From Lacisediminihabitans changchengi (GTDB lineage: Bacteria; Actinomycetota; Actinomycetes; Actinomycetales; Microbacteriaceae): 64,000 nt of DNA. Location: NCBI RefSeq assembly GCF_016634425.1, contig NZ_JAEPES010000002.1, positions 1 to 64,000 on the forward strand, given 5' to 3'. The number at the start of each line of letters is the position of its first letter. Positions within the stretch are counted from its first letter, which is position 1. Positions 15,667-23,845 of this stretch are shown piece by piece. The position numbers and the translations under genes are program-made. Below the pieces are notes generated by a model. It searched no databases. It saw nothing but the letters and a program-made list of their open reading frames with translations, and was not told where the DNA came from.

Positions 15667-18545
15667 TTCCCGTCTATCGCAACCGGCGGGCGCGCCTCGA
15701 GCGCATCATCGACGAACGGCTCGCCGACAGCGCGCCCACCGCGTGGGGCGACGAGCGGTACGCGGCGTGCGGGCGCTGCGACTACTGCACCGAGCAGGTC
15801 GAGCTGCACCGCGACGTGCTGCTCGTCGCAGGCCTCCGGCTCACCCAGCGAGATCGGTTGCGGGCCGCCGGAATCCGCACGATCGAGCAGCTGGCCGAGG
15901 CGGCGCCTGTGACCAGCACTGATGCTGTGGACGGCCTGTCGAACGCGACGCTGCGCGGGCTGCGGGAGCAGGCGCGCATCCAGCTCTCGCCGGTCTCCGA
16001 GGCCGAACCGCTCGCCTGGGAGATCGCGGACGCCAGCGTGCTCGCCGCCCTGCCCACCCCCGACGTGGGCGACATCTTCTTCGACTTCGAGGGGGATCCG
16101 CTCTACCAGGAGGGCGACACCTGGGGCCTCGACTACCTGTTCGGGCTGGTCGAGACCGACGGCACGTTCCGGCCGTTCTGGGCGCATGACCTTCCGCAAG
16201 AGAAACGGGCCCTGGTCGAGTTTCTCGAGTATGTCGTCGAGCGGCGGGCGCAGCATCCCGCGATGCACATCTACCACTACGCGTCGTACGAGCGCACCCA
16301 CCTGCTCACCCTCGCCGCCCGGCACGGCGTCGGCGGCGAGATCGTCGACTCGCTGCTGCGCGACCATGTGCTGGTCGACCTCTACCCGATCGTGCGGCGC
16401 GGGCTGCGCATCGGCAGTCACAGCTACTCGCTCAAGAAGCTCGAGCCGCTCTACATGCACGACGCGCGCGAAGGCGTCGCCAACGCCGCCGACTCGATCA
16501 CCGAATACGTGCGGGCGCGCTCGCTTCAGGCTGCCGGGGAGACGGATGCTGCCGCGCAGGTCATCGCGGACATCGCCCGCTACAACGCCTACGACTGCCT
16601 CTCCACGCTCAGGCTGCGCGACTGGCTGCTCGCACGGGCCGCCGAGCAGTCCGTGCCACTCGCCGAGTTCGATGAGCTACGCCCGCCGCACCAGGAGCCC
16701 GAACCCGATGAGCTGTACGGGCAGCTCATGGCGCTGATCGACGACACCTCCGCCCTGGATCGCGACCCCACGCAGACCGGCATCGCGCTCGCCGCCGCCG
16801 CGCTCGACTACCACCGCCGCGAAAACAACAGCTTCTGGTGGGACCACTTCGACCGTCTGCGCAATCCGATCGACGAGTGGGAGGGAACGCGCGACGTGTT
16901 CCGTGTCGATGATGGGGGAGTGGAGGTCATCCGTGACTGGTCTGTCAACGGCAAAGACAAGTCGCTGTCGCGCGACCTGCTGCTGACCGGAACGCCGGCG
17001 CCCGGCAGCTCGTTCAAGGTCGGCGACACCGGGCCGTTCATGGTCTACGACGACTACTCGCCGGCCGATGTATCGCTGGAGCCCGGTGCGCGCTGGGCCC
17101 ACGAACGCTCCGAGCTGCTCGAGGTGGACGAGGTCAGCATGCTCGTGCGCGAGAAGGTCGCGGTCGGCGGGGACCCGATTCCCGACCTGCCGATCGCCCT
17201 GTCGCCGTCGAAGCCGCCGCCCTCGAAGTCGCTGGTGGAGGCCATCCGCCGCTGGGCTTCGGAGGTGCTCGCCGCCTGGCCGCGACCGTACGAAGACCCG
17301 GCGATGGATGTGCTGCGCCGCGCCTCACCGCGCACCGCGCTCGCGCCCATTGTGGGCGAGCGAAGCGATGCGATCGTGGCGTCGCTGCTGCCGCTGCGCG
17401 ACTCGTACCTCGCGGTGCAGGGGCCGCCCGGAACCGGCAAGACCTACGTGGGATCCACGGTGATCGTGGAGCTGGTGCGCGACCACGGCTGGAAGATCGG
17501 CGTCGTCGCGCAGTCACACGCGGTGGTCGAGCACATGCTCGACGGCATCGTGAAGGCGGGCCTCGACCCCGCCCTCGTCGGCAAGAAGCCGAAGGATGCC
17601 TCGGTGCAGGGCGACTGGACCAAGCTCAGCTCCACCGCGGCGCAAGACCGGTTCACCGCGCAGGACGCCTTCGTGCTCGGGGGAACGCAGTGGACCTTCG
17701 CCAGCGAGGCGCGCATCCCCTCCCGCTCGCTCGACCTGCTGGTGGTCGACGAGGCGGGTCAGTTCTCGCTGGCGAACACCATCGCGGCGTCGGTCTCGGC
17801 CCAGCGGATGTTGCTGCTGGGGGATCCGCAGCAGCTTCCGCAGGTGACGAAGGGAACGCATCCCGAGCCGGTCGATACCTCGGCACTCGGCTGGCTCTCG
17901 GCGGGACATGACGTACTGCCGCCGGAGTTCGGCTACTTTCTCGAAACGAGCTGGCGCATGCATCCGGATGTCTGCGCGCCCGTCTCACGCCTGTCGTACG
18001 AGGGCAAGCTGCACTCCCACGACTCCGACCGGTCGCTGGCGGGCATCGTGCCGGGGCTGCATCCGGTGGCGCTGGAGCATCACGGCAACTCCACCCTGTC
18101 GATCGAAGAAGCGGATGCCGTGGTCGCCCTCGCGCGCGACCTGCTGGGGCGCGATTGGAGTTCTGCCGGTAGCACCGCGCCCCTCGAGCAGGACAACATC
18201 ATCGTGGTGGCGCCGTACAACGCGCAGGTCGAAACGATCAAGCTGCGGCTCGAGGCGGCGGGCTATGCGTCGATTCCGGTGGGGACGGTCGACAAGTTCC
18301 AGGGGCGCGAGGCGGCGGTGTCGATCATCTCGCTCTCGGCCTCGTCGGCGGCCGACGTGCCGCGAGGGCTGGAGTTTCTGCTGCTGGCCAACCGCCTGAA
18401 CGTCGCCATCTCGCGGGCGCAGTGGGCGTCATACCTGATCTACTCGCCGGGGCTGACCGAGGCGCTACCGACGAGCGTGGCGGGGCTGGCGCAGCTGAGT
18501 GCGTTTATCGGGTTGGTTGAGGGTGTGCCTAGCTCTGACCAGTAG
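15126..18545 (+). CDS. TM0106 family RecB-like nuclease fused to SF1 (UPF1-like) helicase
   Basis: This 1139-residue DNA-processing enzyme has three parts. The N-terminal Cas4/RecB-type nuclease shows Asp116, Asp130-x-Lys132 and the QxxxY motif (Gln144, Tyr148); Cys21 with Cys215, Cys218 and Cys221 (CGRCDYC) could hold an iron-sulfur cluster. A DEDD/RNase H-like domain follows (DIFFDFEGDPLYQEG). The C-terminal SF1B helicase has Walker A PPGTGKT (~770), Walker B VVDEAGQF, GDPQQLPQ, VDKFQGRE and NVAISRA. All helicase motifs are intact. The family is predicted to act in DNA repair or recombination; the physiological role is unknown. The 3' end overlaps the convergent marR-type gene by 17 bp. Confidence 0.9.
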   Translation: MFLLGPTVVYSASDLTAAATCEWATMHRLDAKLGRVELPKLEDDDMLARTAKLGDAHELRVLADLRATRDVVEIARPENPTEVEEVARQTSVAFQAGADVVYQAAFFDGRFLGYADFILREDNGSYEVYDTKLARHAKITALLQLAAYSEQLQRLGIRTGERVHLWLGDMQVSSHRLQDILPVYRNRRARLERIIDERLADSAPTAWGDERYAACGRCDYCTEQVELHRDVLLVAGLRLTQRDRLRAAGIRTIEQLAEAAPVTSTDAVDGLSNATLRGLREQARIQLSPVSEAEPLAWEIADASVLAALPTPDVGDIFFDFEGDPLYQEGDTWGLDYLFGLVETDGTFRPFWAHDLPQEKRALVEFLEYVVERRAQHPAMHIYHYASYERTHLLTLAARHGVGGEIVDSLLRDHVLVDLYPIVRRGLRIGSHSYSLKKLEPLYMHDAREGVANAADSITEYVRARSLQAAGETDAAAQVIADIARYNAYDCLSTLRLRDWLLARAAEQSVPLAEFDELRPPHQEPEPDELYGQLMALIDDTSALDRDPTQTGIALAAAALDYHRRENNSFWWDHFDRLRNPIDEWEGTRDVFRVDDGGVEVIRDWSVNGKDKSLSRDLLLTGTPAPGSSFKVGDTGPFMVYDDYSPADVSLEPGARWAHERSELLEVDEVSMLVREKVAVGGDPIPDLPIALSPSKPPPSKSLVEAIRRWASEVLAAWPRPYEDPAMDVLRRASPRTALAPIVGERSDAIVASLLPLRDSYLAVQGPPGTGKTYVGSTVIVELVRDHGWKIGVVAQSHAVVEHMLDGIVKAGLDPALVGKKPKDASVQGDWTKLSSTAAQDRFTAQDAFVLGGTQWTFASEARIPSRSLDLLVVDEAGQFSLANTIAASVSAQRMLLLGDPQQLPQVTKGTHPEPVDTSALGWLSAGHDVLPPEFGYFLETSWRMHPDVCAPVSRLSYEGKLHSHDSDRSLAGIVPGLHPVALEHHGNSTLSIEEADAVVALARDLLGRDWSSAGSTAPLEQDNIIVVAPYNAQVETIKLRLEAAGYASIPVGTVDKFQGREAAVSIISLSASSAADVPRGLEFLLLANRLNVAISRAQWASYLIYSPGLTEALPTSVAGLAQLSAFIGLVEGVPSSDQ

Positions 18546-19044
18546 CTGAAGACCCGTCGGACAGTGCTTCTGCCTCTTGGGTGAGTGACCACGCCGCGCG
18601 CTTGATGAGCTCGGTAATCATCGGATCGAGAAATCGGTCCTCCGTGGCGACGAGCCTGTCGATCGCGGCCTGATAGCCGCCGACCACCGCATCGAGTGCG
18701 GCGGAACCCTGCGCTGTTGGCACGATCAGAACGCTTCGCCGGTCTTTCGGGTGATTCTGCCGAACGACCAGCCCGGCCCTTTCGAGTCGATCGAGCATGG
18801 CGGTGACGGCCCCCGTCGTCATGTGCAGAGTGCGCGACAACTCTTTAGGAGTGATCTGTTCGGCGTGCCCCACGGCGGTCAACGCGCTGTATTCCGAGTT
18901 TGTCAGCTCGAGCCTGGTCGCGTACTCGCTTCGGAGCCGGCGAAGACTGATCTCCAGATGATGAAACGCGCCGGCGAGGGTGTGGGTCGGCGTTTCACCG
19001 TCGGTCGAGCCGGCGTACCGGCGCGCCTCGGCTGTCGTTTCCAT
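18529..19044 (-). CDS. MarR family transcriptional regulator
   Basis: This 171-residue winged-helix protein has the recognition region ITPKELSRTLHMTTGAVTAMLDRLERAGLV (shown in two parts: ITPKELSRTLHM and TTGAVTAMLDRLERAGL) and the wing HPKDRRSVLIV. I start it at METTAEARRY (19044), which gives a normal MarR length; the frame continues upstream to 19251 but that extension reads through two likely operator palindromes and is not MarR-like. No strong ribosome site precedes 19044, so the start is tentative. It is divergent from the TasA-like and signal-peptidase genes and probably controls them as well as itself. Confidence 0.82.
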   Translation of the reverse strand: METTAEARRYAGSTDGETPTHTLAGAFHHLEISLRRLRSEYATRLELTNSEYSALTAVGHAEQITPKELSRTLHMTTGAVTAMLDRLERAGLVVRQNHPKDRRSVLIVPTAQGSAALDAVVGGYQAAIDRLVATEDRFLDPMITELIKRAAWSLTQEAEALSDGSSATGQS

Positions 19045-19161
19045 CAAGTTGTCGCCCAATCGAGTCGCGATCTGCCCAGGTCGAATGGATGCTTCGACGC
19101 GGTCAAGTTCAAAAATATTTGCGCTGATGTGCGCGAAAAACCCCCAGTGCAGGGGTGATAT

Positions 19162-19206
19162 CTCGATATTCGAGTTGCTTGAACGTCGTTTAGCTTGATA
19201 TTCAAG
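19162..19206. promoter_or_regulatory. Twin palindromes, candidate MarR operators
   Basis: CTCGATATTCGAG (19162-19174) and CTTGATATTCAAG (19194-19206) share the pattern CTYGA-TAT-TCRAG and their centres are exactly 32 bp apart, about three helical turns. They lie between the divergent MarR gene and the TasA-like gene in an AT-rich pocket. A TTGAAC element (19179-19184) sits between them. Confidence 0.65.
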
Positions 19207-19294
19207 ATAACGCACCGCAAGCTGAGGAAGCCCGATGAATAAATTACCCAATCGACCTTATCGCGAGCGATCCGAAACCTAACCCGGGGGAACC

Positions 19295-19909
19295 ATGTCA
19301 CACCGCCTTGCACTTCGGCCTAGTCGCCGTTCATTCACACTCGTCGGAGCCATTGCCGTGGTCGCCGCTCTTGGCATCAGTTCCGCGATCGTCTGGCAGG
19401 CGTCGTATTCCGCGTTCTCCGCAACGACGAGCAACGCCACGAGCAACTGGGCCGCCGGCACCGTTCTGCTGACGAACGACTCGGCAAGCACCGCGATGTT
19501 CACCGCGACGGGCCTGAAGCCGGGATCGACCGGAACAAAATGTATCGCTGTGACCTCGACGGGCACCCTGCCGTCTGCCGTGAAGTTGTACACCTCGTCC
19601 CCGGCCACAACCAACGCGTTGTCGACCTACATCACGCTGACGATCACCCAGGGCACCGGCGGAAGCTTCGCCTCGTGTGCCAGTTTCGTCGCCGACGCCA
19701 CCGGTTCTGCGATCTACTCCGGCACTCTCGCCAACATCGGCACCACCAACACGTCCTACGCCAATGGCCTGACCAACTGGTCACCGACCGGCTCGGCGAG
19801 CGAGACGAAGACCTACCAGTTCGTCTACACCGTCTCGGCCAGCGCGCCCAACTCGGTGCAGGGCGGCACTGCAGCTCTCGGTTTCACGTGGGAAGCCAAC
19901 AACACCTAA
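19295..19909 (+). CDS. TasA/CalY-like secreted surface protein (SipW-type substrate)
   Basis: This 204-residue protein has a basic start, one hydrophobic segment (about residues 14-33) and then YSAFSATTSNATSNWAAGTV. That junction is characteristic of TasA/camelysin-type proteins processed by SipW-type signal peptidases. The rest is Thr/Ser/Ala-rich beta-sheet sequence without catalytic motifs, fitting a fibre or matrix subunit outside the cell. GGGGGAACC precedes ATG 19295. The next gene, 53 bp on, encodes the matching signal peptidase. Confidence 0.78.
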   Translation: MSHRLALRPSRRSFTLVGAIAVVAALGISSAIVWQASYSAFSATTSNATSNWAAGTVLLTNDSASTAMFTATGLKPGSTGTKCIAVTSTGTLPSAVKLYTSSPATTNALSTYITLTITQGTGGSFASCASFVADATGSAIYSGTLANIGTTNTSYANGLTNWSPTGSASETKTYQFVYTVSASAPNSVQGGTAALGFTWEANNT

Positions 19910-19962
19910 GCCGAGTCATTGTGACCCGGCAGAGTTTCCCGGGAATTCAGGAGGTGTCGGCG

Positions 19963-22185
19963 ATGCCGGAAGTATCAACTCGTTCGTCGCAGCTGCGACC
20001 GGCCAGTGTGACTTCTGGCGACGCCGGCACCTCCTCTTCTGTGAGCCAGTCTCCACCGCTGTCGTGGCGGGGAGGCTGGGGCGCACTCATCATGTCGATG
20101 CTGGCTCGAGTCGTGCTTGCAACTGTCGCCGCGCTGCTTCTGACCACTCTCGTCCCCGCTGTCGCTGGGTGGCATCCGACGTTCGTCAGCTCGGGTTCGA
20201 TGGAGCCGCGCCTGATGGTGGGCGACGTCGTCGTCTCGCGGCCGATCGATTCAGCGCCGCTGCAGCTCAAGCAGGTGATTCTGGAAAAGGATCCCAATCA
20301 TGCTGGCTGGTTGCGCCTTCATCGATTGGTCGCCATTTCGGGGTCGGGAGAGGTCATCACCAAGGGCGATGCCAACCCTCAGCGCGACACCGCCGGCGTG
20401 CCTCTCGCTGACGTCATCGGAATCGCCTCGTTGCGTGTTCCCTACCTGGGCCTTCCCGCGGTCTGGCTGGGCACCGGGCAATACGGCGCCCTCGGCCTCA
20501 CCGCTGCAGCCCTTGCACTCCTTGTCTCTGTTGCCTTTCTCTTTAAGCAGGATGATTCGAGCCGAACCGGTGCGCCGAGTGCAGCGCCGCGCGAGCGGCG
20601 TTCCCGCGCAACACGCCGCGCGCATCGCGGCGAGACCGCCCCGGTACGCATCGCGACGGTGAGCCGAGGAGTCGCCATCGCGAGCGTGATCGGTCTTGCG
20701 CTTCCCCTGCTGTCGCCCATGACGGCGGAGGCCGTCGCGTTCAGCAGAACGACCAGCAACGCATCGAATGCCGTTGCCACAGCCAACCGGTTCACCTGCG
20801 CCGATCGTGTGGTCGCGGATGCTCCAGCAAATTTCTACAAGCTCACCGAGGCATCGGGCCTCACGGCAGCCGACTCGTCGGGAAACAATCGCCCCGGAAC
20901 CTACACGTCAACCGGAATCACCTACGGGGTTAGTGGGCCGTGCGCACTCGACGGAGCCACCGCGGTGACGCTCGGCGGCGGCGCGACCACGGGGGTAACG
21001 ACTGCAAATGCGGTTTCGTCCCCGATGACCTTCAGCGTGGAGATCTGGTTCAAGACGACATCCACTGCCGGTGGGCTCTTGGTGGGGATGTTCACCGACC
21101 CGACGTCTGCCACAGCCAGCCAGGATCGCGTGCTGTACATGACCAAAACGGGCAAGATCGCCTTCGGGATGTACAACCGGGTGACCAGTACCCCCGTTTC
21201 GGCGACCAGCCCGACCGCGTACAACGACGGTACCTGGCACCTGGCCGAGGCCACCTACACGGTGGCCACCGGGATGACCATCTTCGTGGACGGTTCATCG
21301 GTTGCGACGAATGCGGCCGCCATTCCGATCAACAGCTACACAGGCTACTGGCGGCTCGGCTATGGCGGAATTTCCTACTGGCCAGGCGCGCCGACGAGCA
21401 GCGTCGGGTTTGCCGGAACTATTGCGTCTGCGGCCGTCTACTCCCAGGCGCTCTCCCCGGCGCAGATCTCGCTCAGATATAGCGCGACGAAAGGAACCTG
21501 CGCCAGAGCGGTGCTCGCCGACTCTCCGTCGAACTACTACAAGCTGAATCAGAACAGCGGCACGGTCGCGACCGATTCTTCGGGCAATTCGATTGATGGC
21601 ACGTACACCGCCGGAATAACCTACGGCGCACCCGGGCCATGTTCGGTGGATGGGGCGGCCGGCGTCACGCTCAGCGGCGCCAACGCAGGCATCACGACAG
21701 CGAATTCCCTCACCCGGCCCAACACGTTCAGCTATGAAGTCTGGGTCAATACGACGACCAAAACCGGCGGTCTGCTGATGGGCTTCTACTCAGACCCGAC
21801 AGCCGTGTCACCCGTCGACAAAGACGCTTTGCTGTATATGAACAATGCCGGCAAGGTTCATTTCGGGATGTATGACTCGACTGCTCTGCGGACCTACAAC
21901 GTGGAGTCGTCGGCCAGCTTCAACGACGGCACGTGGCACCTGATCCAGGCGACCTACAGTGATGCCACGAACATGGCGCTGTGGGTCGACGGAGTCTCGG
22001 TCGGAACGAACACCGCCTCTCCCCACCATGCTTTCAGCGGGTATCTCCGCATCGGGTACGGGGCATCGTCGGACTGGCCGAACCCTCCCGCAAGCACCGG
22101 TTTCGCCGGGTCGATGGCCGGGGTTGCGTACTATTCGACGGTGCTCACCGCAGCCCAGGTCGCGGCGCACTACGCGACGCGGTGA
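19963..22185 (+). CDS. SipW-type signal peptidase I fused to two LamG-like domains
   Basis: This is a 740-residue multidomain membrane protein. Residues ~41-70 form a transmembrane helix, followed by the S26B signal-peptidase active site: Ser79 in SSGSMEPRLMVGD, His120 in LRLHRLV (His in place of Lys, as in SipW and the ER enzyme) and the TKGDANPQRD box. A second helix spans ~165-194. After a basic linker comes a third hydrophobic segment (~233-258) ending AEAVAFSRTTSNASNA, very like the processing site of the TasA-like protein upstream. Residues ~275-480 and ~490-738 are two homologous LamG/concanavalin-like folds (NDGTWHLAEATY and NDGTWHLIQATY). ATG 19963 has AGGAGGTG seven bases upstream. 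The LamG part is probably released or displayed outside. Confidence 0.85.
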   Translation: MPEVSTRSSQLRPASVTSGDAGTSSSVSQSPPLSWRGGWGALIMSMLARVVLATVAALLLTTLVPAVAGWHPTFVSSGSMEPRLMVGDVVVSRPIDSAPLQLKQVILEKDPNHAGWLRLHRLVAISGSGEVITKGDANPQRDTAGVPLADVIGIASLRVPYLGLPAVWLGTGQYGALGLTAAALALLVSVAFLFKQDDSSRTGAPSAAPRERRSRATRRAHRGETAPVRIATVSRGVAIASVIGLALPLLSPMTAEAVAFSRTTSNASNAVATANRFTCADRVVADAPANFYKLTEASGLTAADSSGNNRPGTYTSTGITYGVSGPCALDGATAVTLGGGATTGVTTANAVSSPMTFSVEIWFKTTSTAGGLLVGMFTDPTSATASQDRVLYMTKTGKIAFGMYNRVTSTPVSATSPTAYNDGTWHLAEATYTVATGMTIFVDGSSVATNAAAIPINSYTGYWRLGYGGISYWPGAPTSSVGFAGTIASAAVYSQALSPAQISLRYSATKGTCARAVLADSPSNYYKLNQNSGTVATDSSGNSIDGTYTAGITYGAPGPCSVDGAAGVTLSGANAGITTANSLTRPNTFSYEVWVNTTTKTGGLLMGFYSDPTAVSPVDKDALLYMNNAGKVHFGMYDSTALRTYNVESSASFNDGTWHLIQATYSDATNMALWVDGVSVGTNTASPHHAFSGYLRIGYGASSDWPNPPASTGFAGSMAGVAYYSTVLTAAQVAAHYATR

Positions 22186-22238
22186 GGCTGGCGCCGCCAG
22201 GTGGCGCGCACGTGCCGCGGAGGTGTGCCATGCAGTTG

Positions 22239-22625
22239 TCAACTTCCGCCTGCCGGAGCCCACAGCTCGCGAAGCCGATCTGCGATCTCGTTGAGGGAGA
22301 GGTGTTCGGCCGCGACCGCAACGTAGAAGTCGGCGTCGGCGTCATCGCCCAAGTAGACGTACTCGTTCATCGAGAAGATGACAAACGTCGCCGTCGCGGC
22401 CAGGCGCTTGTTGCCGTCGAGAAGAGGATGAGTGCGACTGATCGAATCGATCACTGCGGCGACCTTGGTGTGGATGTCGCCGTAAATTTCGGTGCCGTAC
22501 ATGGTCAGATTCGCCCGCTGCAATGCGGACTCGATGAGGCCGATATCTCGCGGGACCGGCGCAAATAGGAGTGTCGACCGGACGAAGACGTCGAGGACCT
22601 GGGTGGCGTCGGGAACCCAGGTCAC
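22239..22625 (-). CDS. doc: Doc (death-on-curing) toxin, Fic superfamily
   Basis: This 128-residue toxin has the motif HPLLDGNKRLA, where Lys replaces the second Gly of Fic AMP-transferases, as in Doc. Doc proteins phosphorylate elongation factor Tu and stop translation. It starts at GTG 22625, overlapping the antitoxin stop by 4 bp (GTGA), the usual antitoxin-first layout. The N-terminal helices (IGLIESALQRANLTMYG) match the family. Confidence 0.88.
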   Translation of the reverse strand: MTWVPDATQVLDVFVRSTLLFAPVPRDIGLIESALQRANLTMYGTEIYGDIHTKVAAVIDSISRTHPLLDGNKRLAATATFVIFSMNEYVYLGDDADADFYVAVAAEHLSLNEIADRLRELWAPAGGS

Positions 22626-22819
22626 CGATCAGCGAGTTCCTGAAGCGTGTTGCCCAGCACGGCATCCAGTCGAGCGGCCAGCTTGCCCGGATCAAAAGAA
22701 CGTGTGTTGATCAGGAGGTCGAGCGCCATGTCGACAACCTCCCGCTGAGAGCGAGCGCCGGTGAGCTCTTGCGCTTTTTCGATCTTGCTCTTGTCGATAT
22801 CGATGCTCGTGACAGCCAT
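22622..22819 (-). CDS. VapB-like antitoxin paired with Doc
   Basis: This 65-residue protein starts at ATG 22819 (AGAGAGG upstream). Its sequence SIDIDKSKIEKAQELTG followed by SQREVVDMALDLLI resembles the ribbon-helix-helix VapB family rather than Phd, the classical Doc partner. It should neutralise the toxin through its C-terminal tail and bind its own promoter. A farther ATG at 22870 lies beyond the probable promoter and is rejected. Confidence 0.78.
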   Translation of the reverse strand: MAVTSIDIDKSKIEKAQELTGARSQREVVDMALDLLINTRSFDPGKLAARLDAVLGNTLQELADR

Positions 22820-22834
22820 GCCGTGCCTCTCTCC

Positions 22835-22851
22835 TATATAGCTAATATATA
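22835..22851. promoter_or_regulatory. AT-rich inverted repeat, probable toxin-antitoxin operator/promoter
   Basis: TATATAGCTAATATATA lies 16 bp upstream of the antitoxin start, in a strikingly AT-rich patch for this genome. Read on the minus strand it supplies a -10-like TATATT. It is the natural site for autorepression by the antitoxin-toxin complex and may also serve the divergent RNase H-like gene. Confidence 0.55.
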
Positions 22852-22878
22852 ACATCGGTTGGAGAGGCACTCGCGTTC

Positions 22879-23604
22879 GTGAACGTCGTGCTCATCCCGT
22901 TATCCCCTGTGGATGAGCCGCAGTGTGCTGAGCTTCCGCGATCAGGGCGGGAGGGCATCCGTGCATTCAATGTCGGCGGGGGCAAATATCGTTCGAGTGT
23001 GACTACAGCTCAAGAAAACGGGGTTCCGCCATCGATTGCCAGGATCAGACTCGACGTATTGTCGCCGGACGTACATGCTGCAAGTCGAGCCATCTGGACT
23101 GACGCTAGTGTCTGGAAAGGCGGGAGTTCTTGGGCCTGGGTTGATGACTCGGGCTACTTCGCTCATGGGGTGTGCCGAGGCTGGGCGACAGACAATAACG
23201 ATGCCGAGCTCTGGGCCATAGCTGAAGGGGTTCGCGCGGCTCAGCCTGGTCAGCTGGTGCACGTCAACACCGATAGTGAGACGGCGGCCGCGCTCATGCA
23301 ACCGTTCGCACTTGTCGATGGCGTGGTGTCCAAACCAATGCGCGACATTGGTAGGTATCGTGAGTCACTGGACGAGATCGGGTCGGTCGCTAACGGGAAA
23401 ACTGTCGTCGTGCACTGGCTTAAGGGCCATCGTTCTGACGTCAGGAATGTTGCCGCGGACGCCCTCGCAACAGCAGCACGCTGGACGGACTCCACATACG
23501 ACGAGTGGGAGCACGACTGTCGACACGCTCTTCGAGGATTCGGGGCGAGGCTTGGCCAACGGCTCGCAGAGGGCCCGCTCTGCTCCTGCGGACACCTGCG
23601 GTAG
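22879..23604 (+). CDS. RNase H type 1-like protein
   Basis: Counting from GTG 22879 (241 residues), the RNase H acidic residues are Asp75 (IWTDASV), Glu110 (NDAELWAI), Asp132 (NTDSE) and Asp194 (NVAADALA), with VHWLKGHRSD resembling the substrate handle region. The fold therefore starts near residue 70; the first ~40 residues have no family match and GTG 22999 is an alternative start. Such RNase HI proteins cut RNA in RNA-DNA hybrids. It is divergent from the Doc/antitoxin pair, sharing a 60-bp control region. Codon use is less GC-biased than that of neighbours, suggesting the segment 22.2-23.6 kb was acquired. Confidence 0.75.
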   Translation: MNVVLIPLSPVDEPQCAELPRSGREGIRAFNVGGGKYRSSVTTAQENGVPPSIARIRLDVLSPDVHAASRAIWTDASVWKGGSSWAWVDDSGYFAHGVCRGWATDNNDAELWAIAEGVRAAQPGQLVHVNTDSETAAALMQPFALVDGVVSKPMRDIGRYRESLDEIGSVANGKTVVVHWLKGHRSDVRNVAADALATAARWTDSTYDEWEHDCRHALRGFGARLGQRLAEGPLCSCGHLR

Positions 23605-23788
23605 CGACTAAATGGTCCCTCGCGAACGTGGTGGGAGGGTCATCCGTGGCGGTGCTGTCGCGCGCGACGACCTGGACATACGCCACCGGCCGGTATGCGC
23701 CACCGAGCCGGTAGTCGGCGATGCCGACCGGGGGGAGCTGGATGCCGCCCGCGAGCGTCAGCGCGAGGAGCGCGCCGACGAGAATCAT
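23605..23788 (-). pseudogene. Remnant of a secreted or membrane protein gene (5' end only)
   Basis: On the minus strand ATG 23788 opens MILVGALLALTLAGGIQLPP, a good signal-peptide-like start, and strongly GC3-biased codons continue for about 55 residues before homology-like character is lost at the RNase H-like gene. No ribosome site is obvious. I read it as the surviving 5' end of a gene cut by insertion of the toxin/RNase H segment; the identity is unknown. Confidence 0.4.
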
Positions 23789-23845
23789 TGGTCAACCGTA
23801 GAGGCTCGCGAGTAGCGTGAGGGCACGGCCTTCAAAGGAGTCAGC

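Noticed and set aside
19540..19962. N-terminal extension of the signal peptidase-LamG frame
   Set aside because: It overlaps the TasA-like gene in another frame, is Arg/His-rich, and a strong ribosome site marks ATG 19963.
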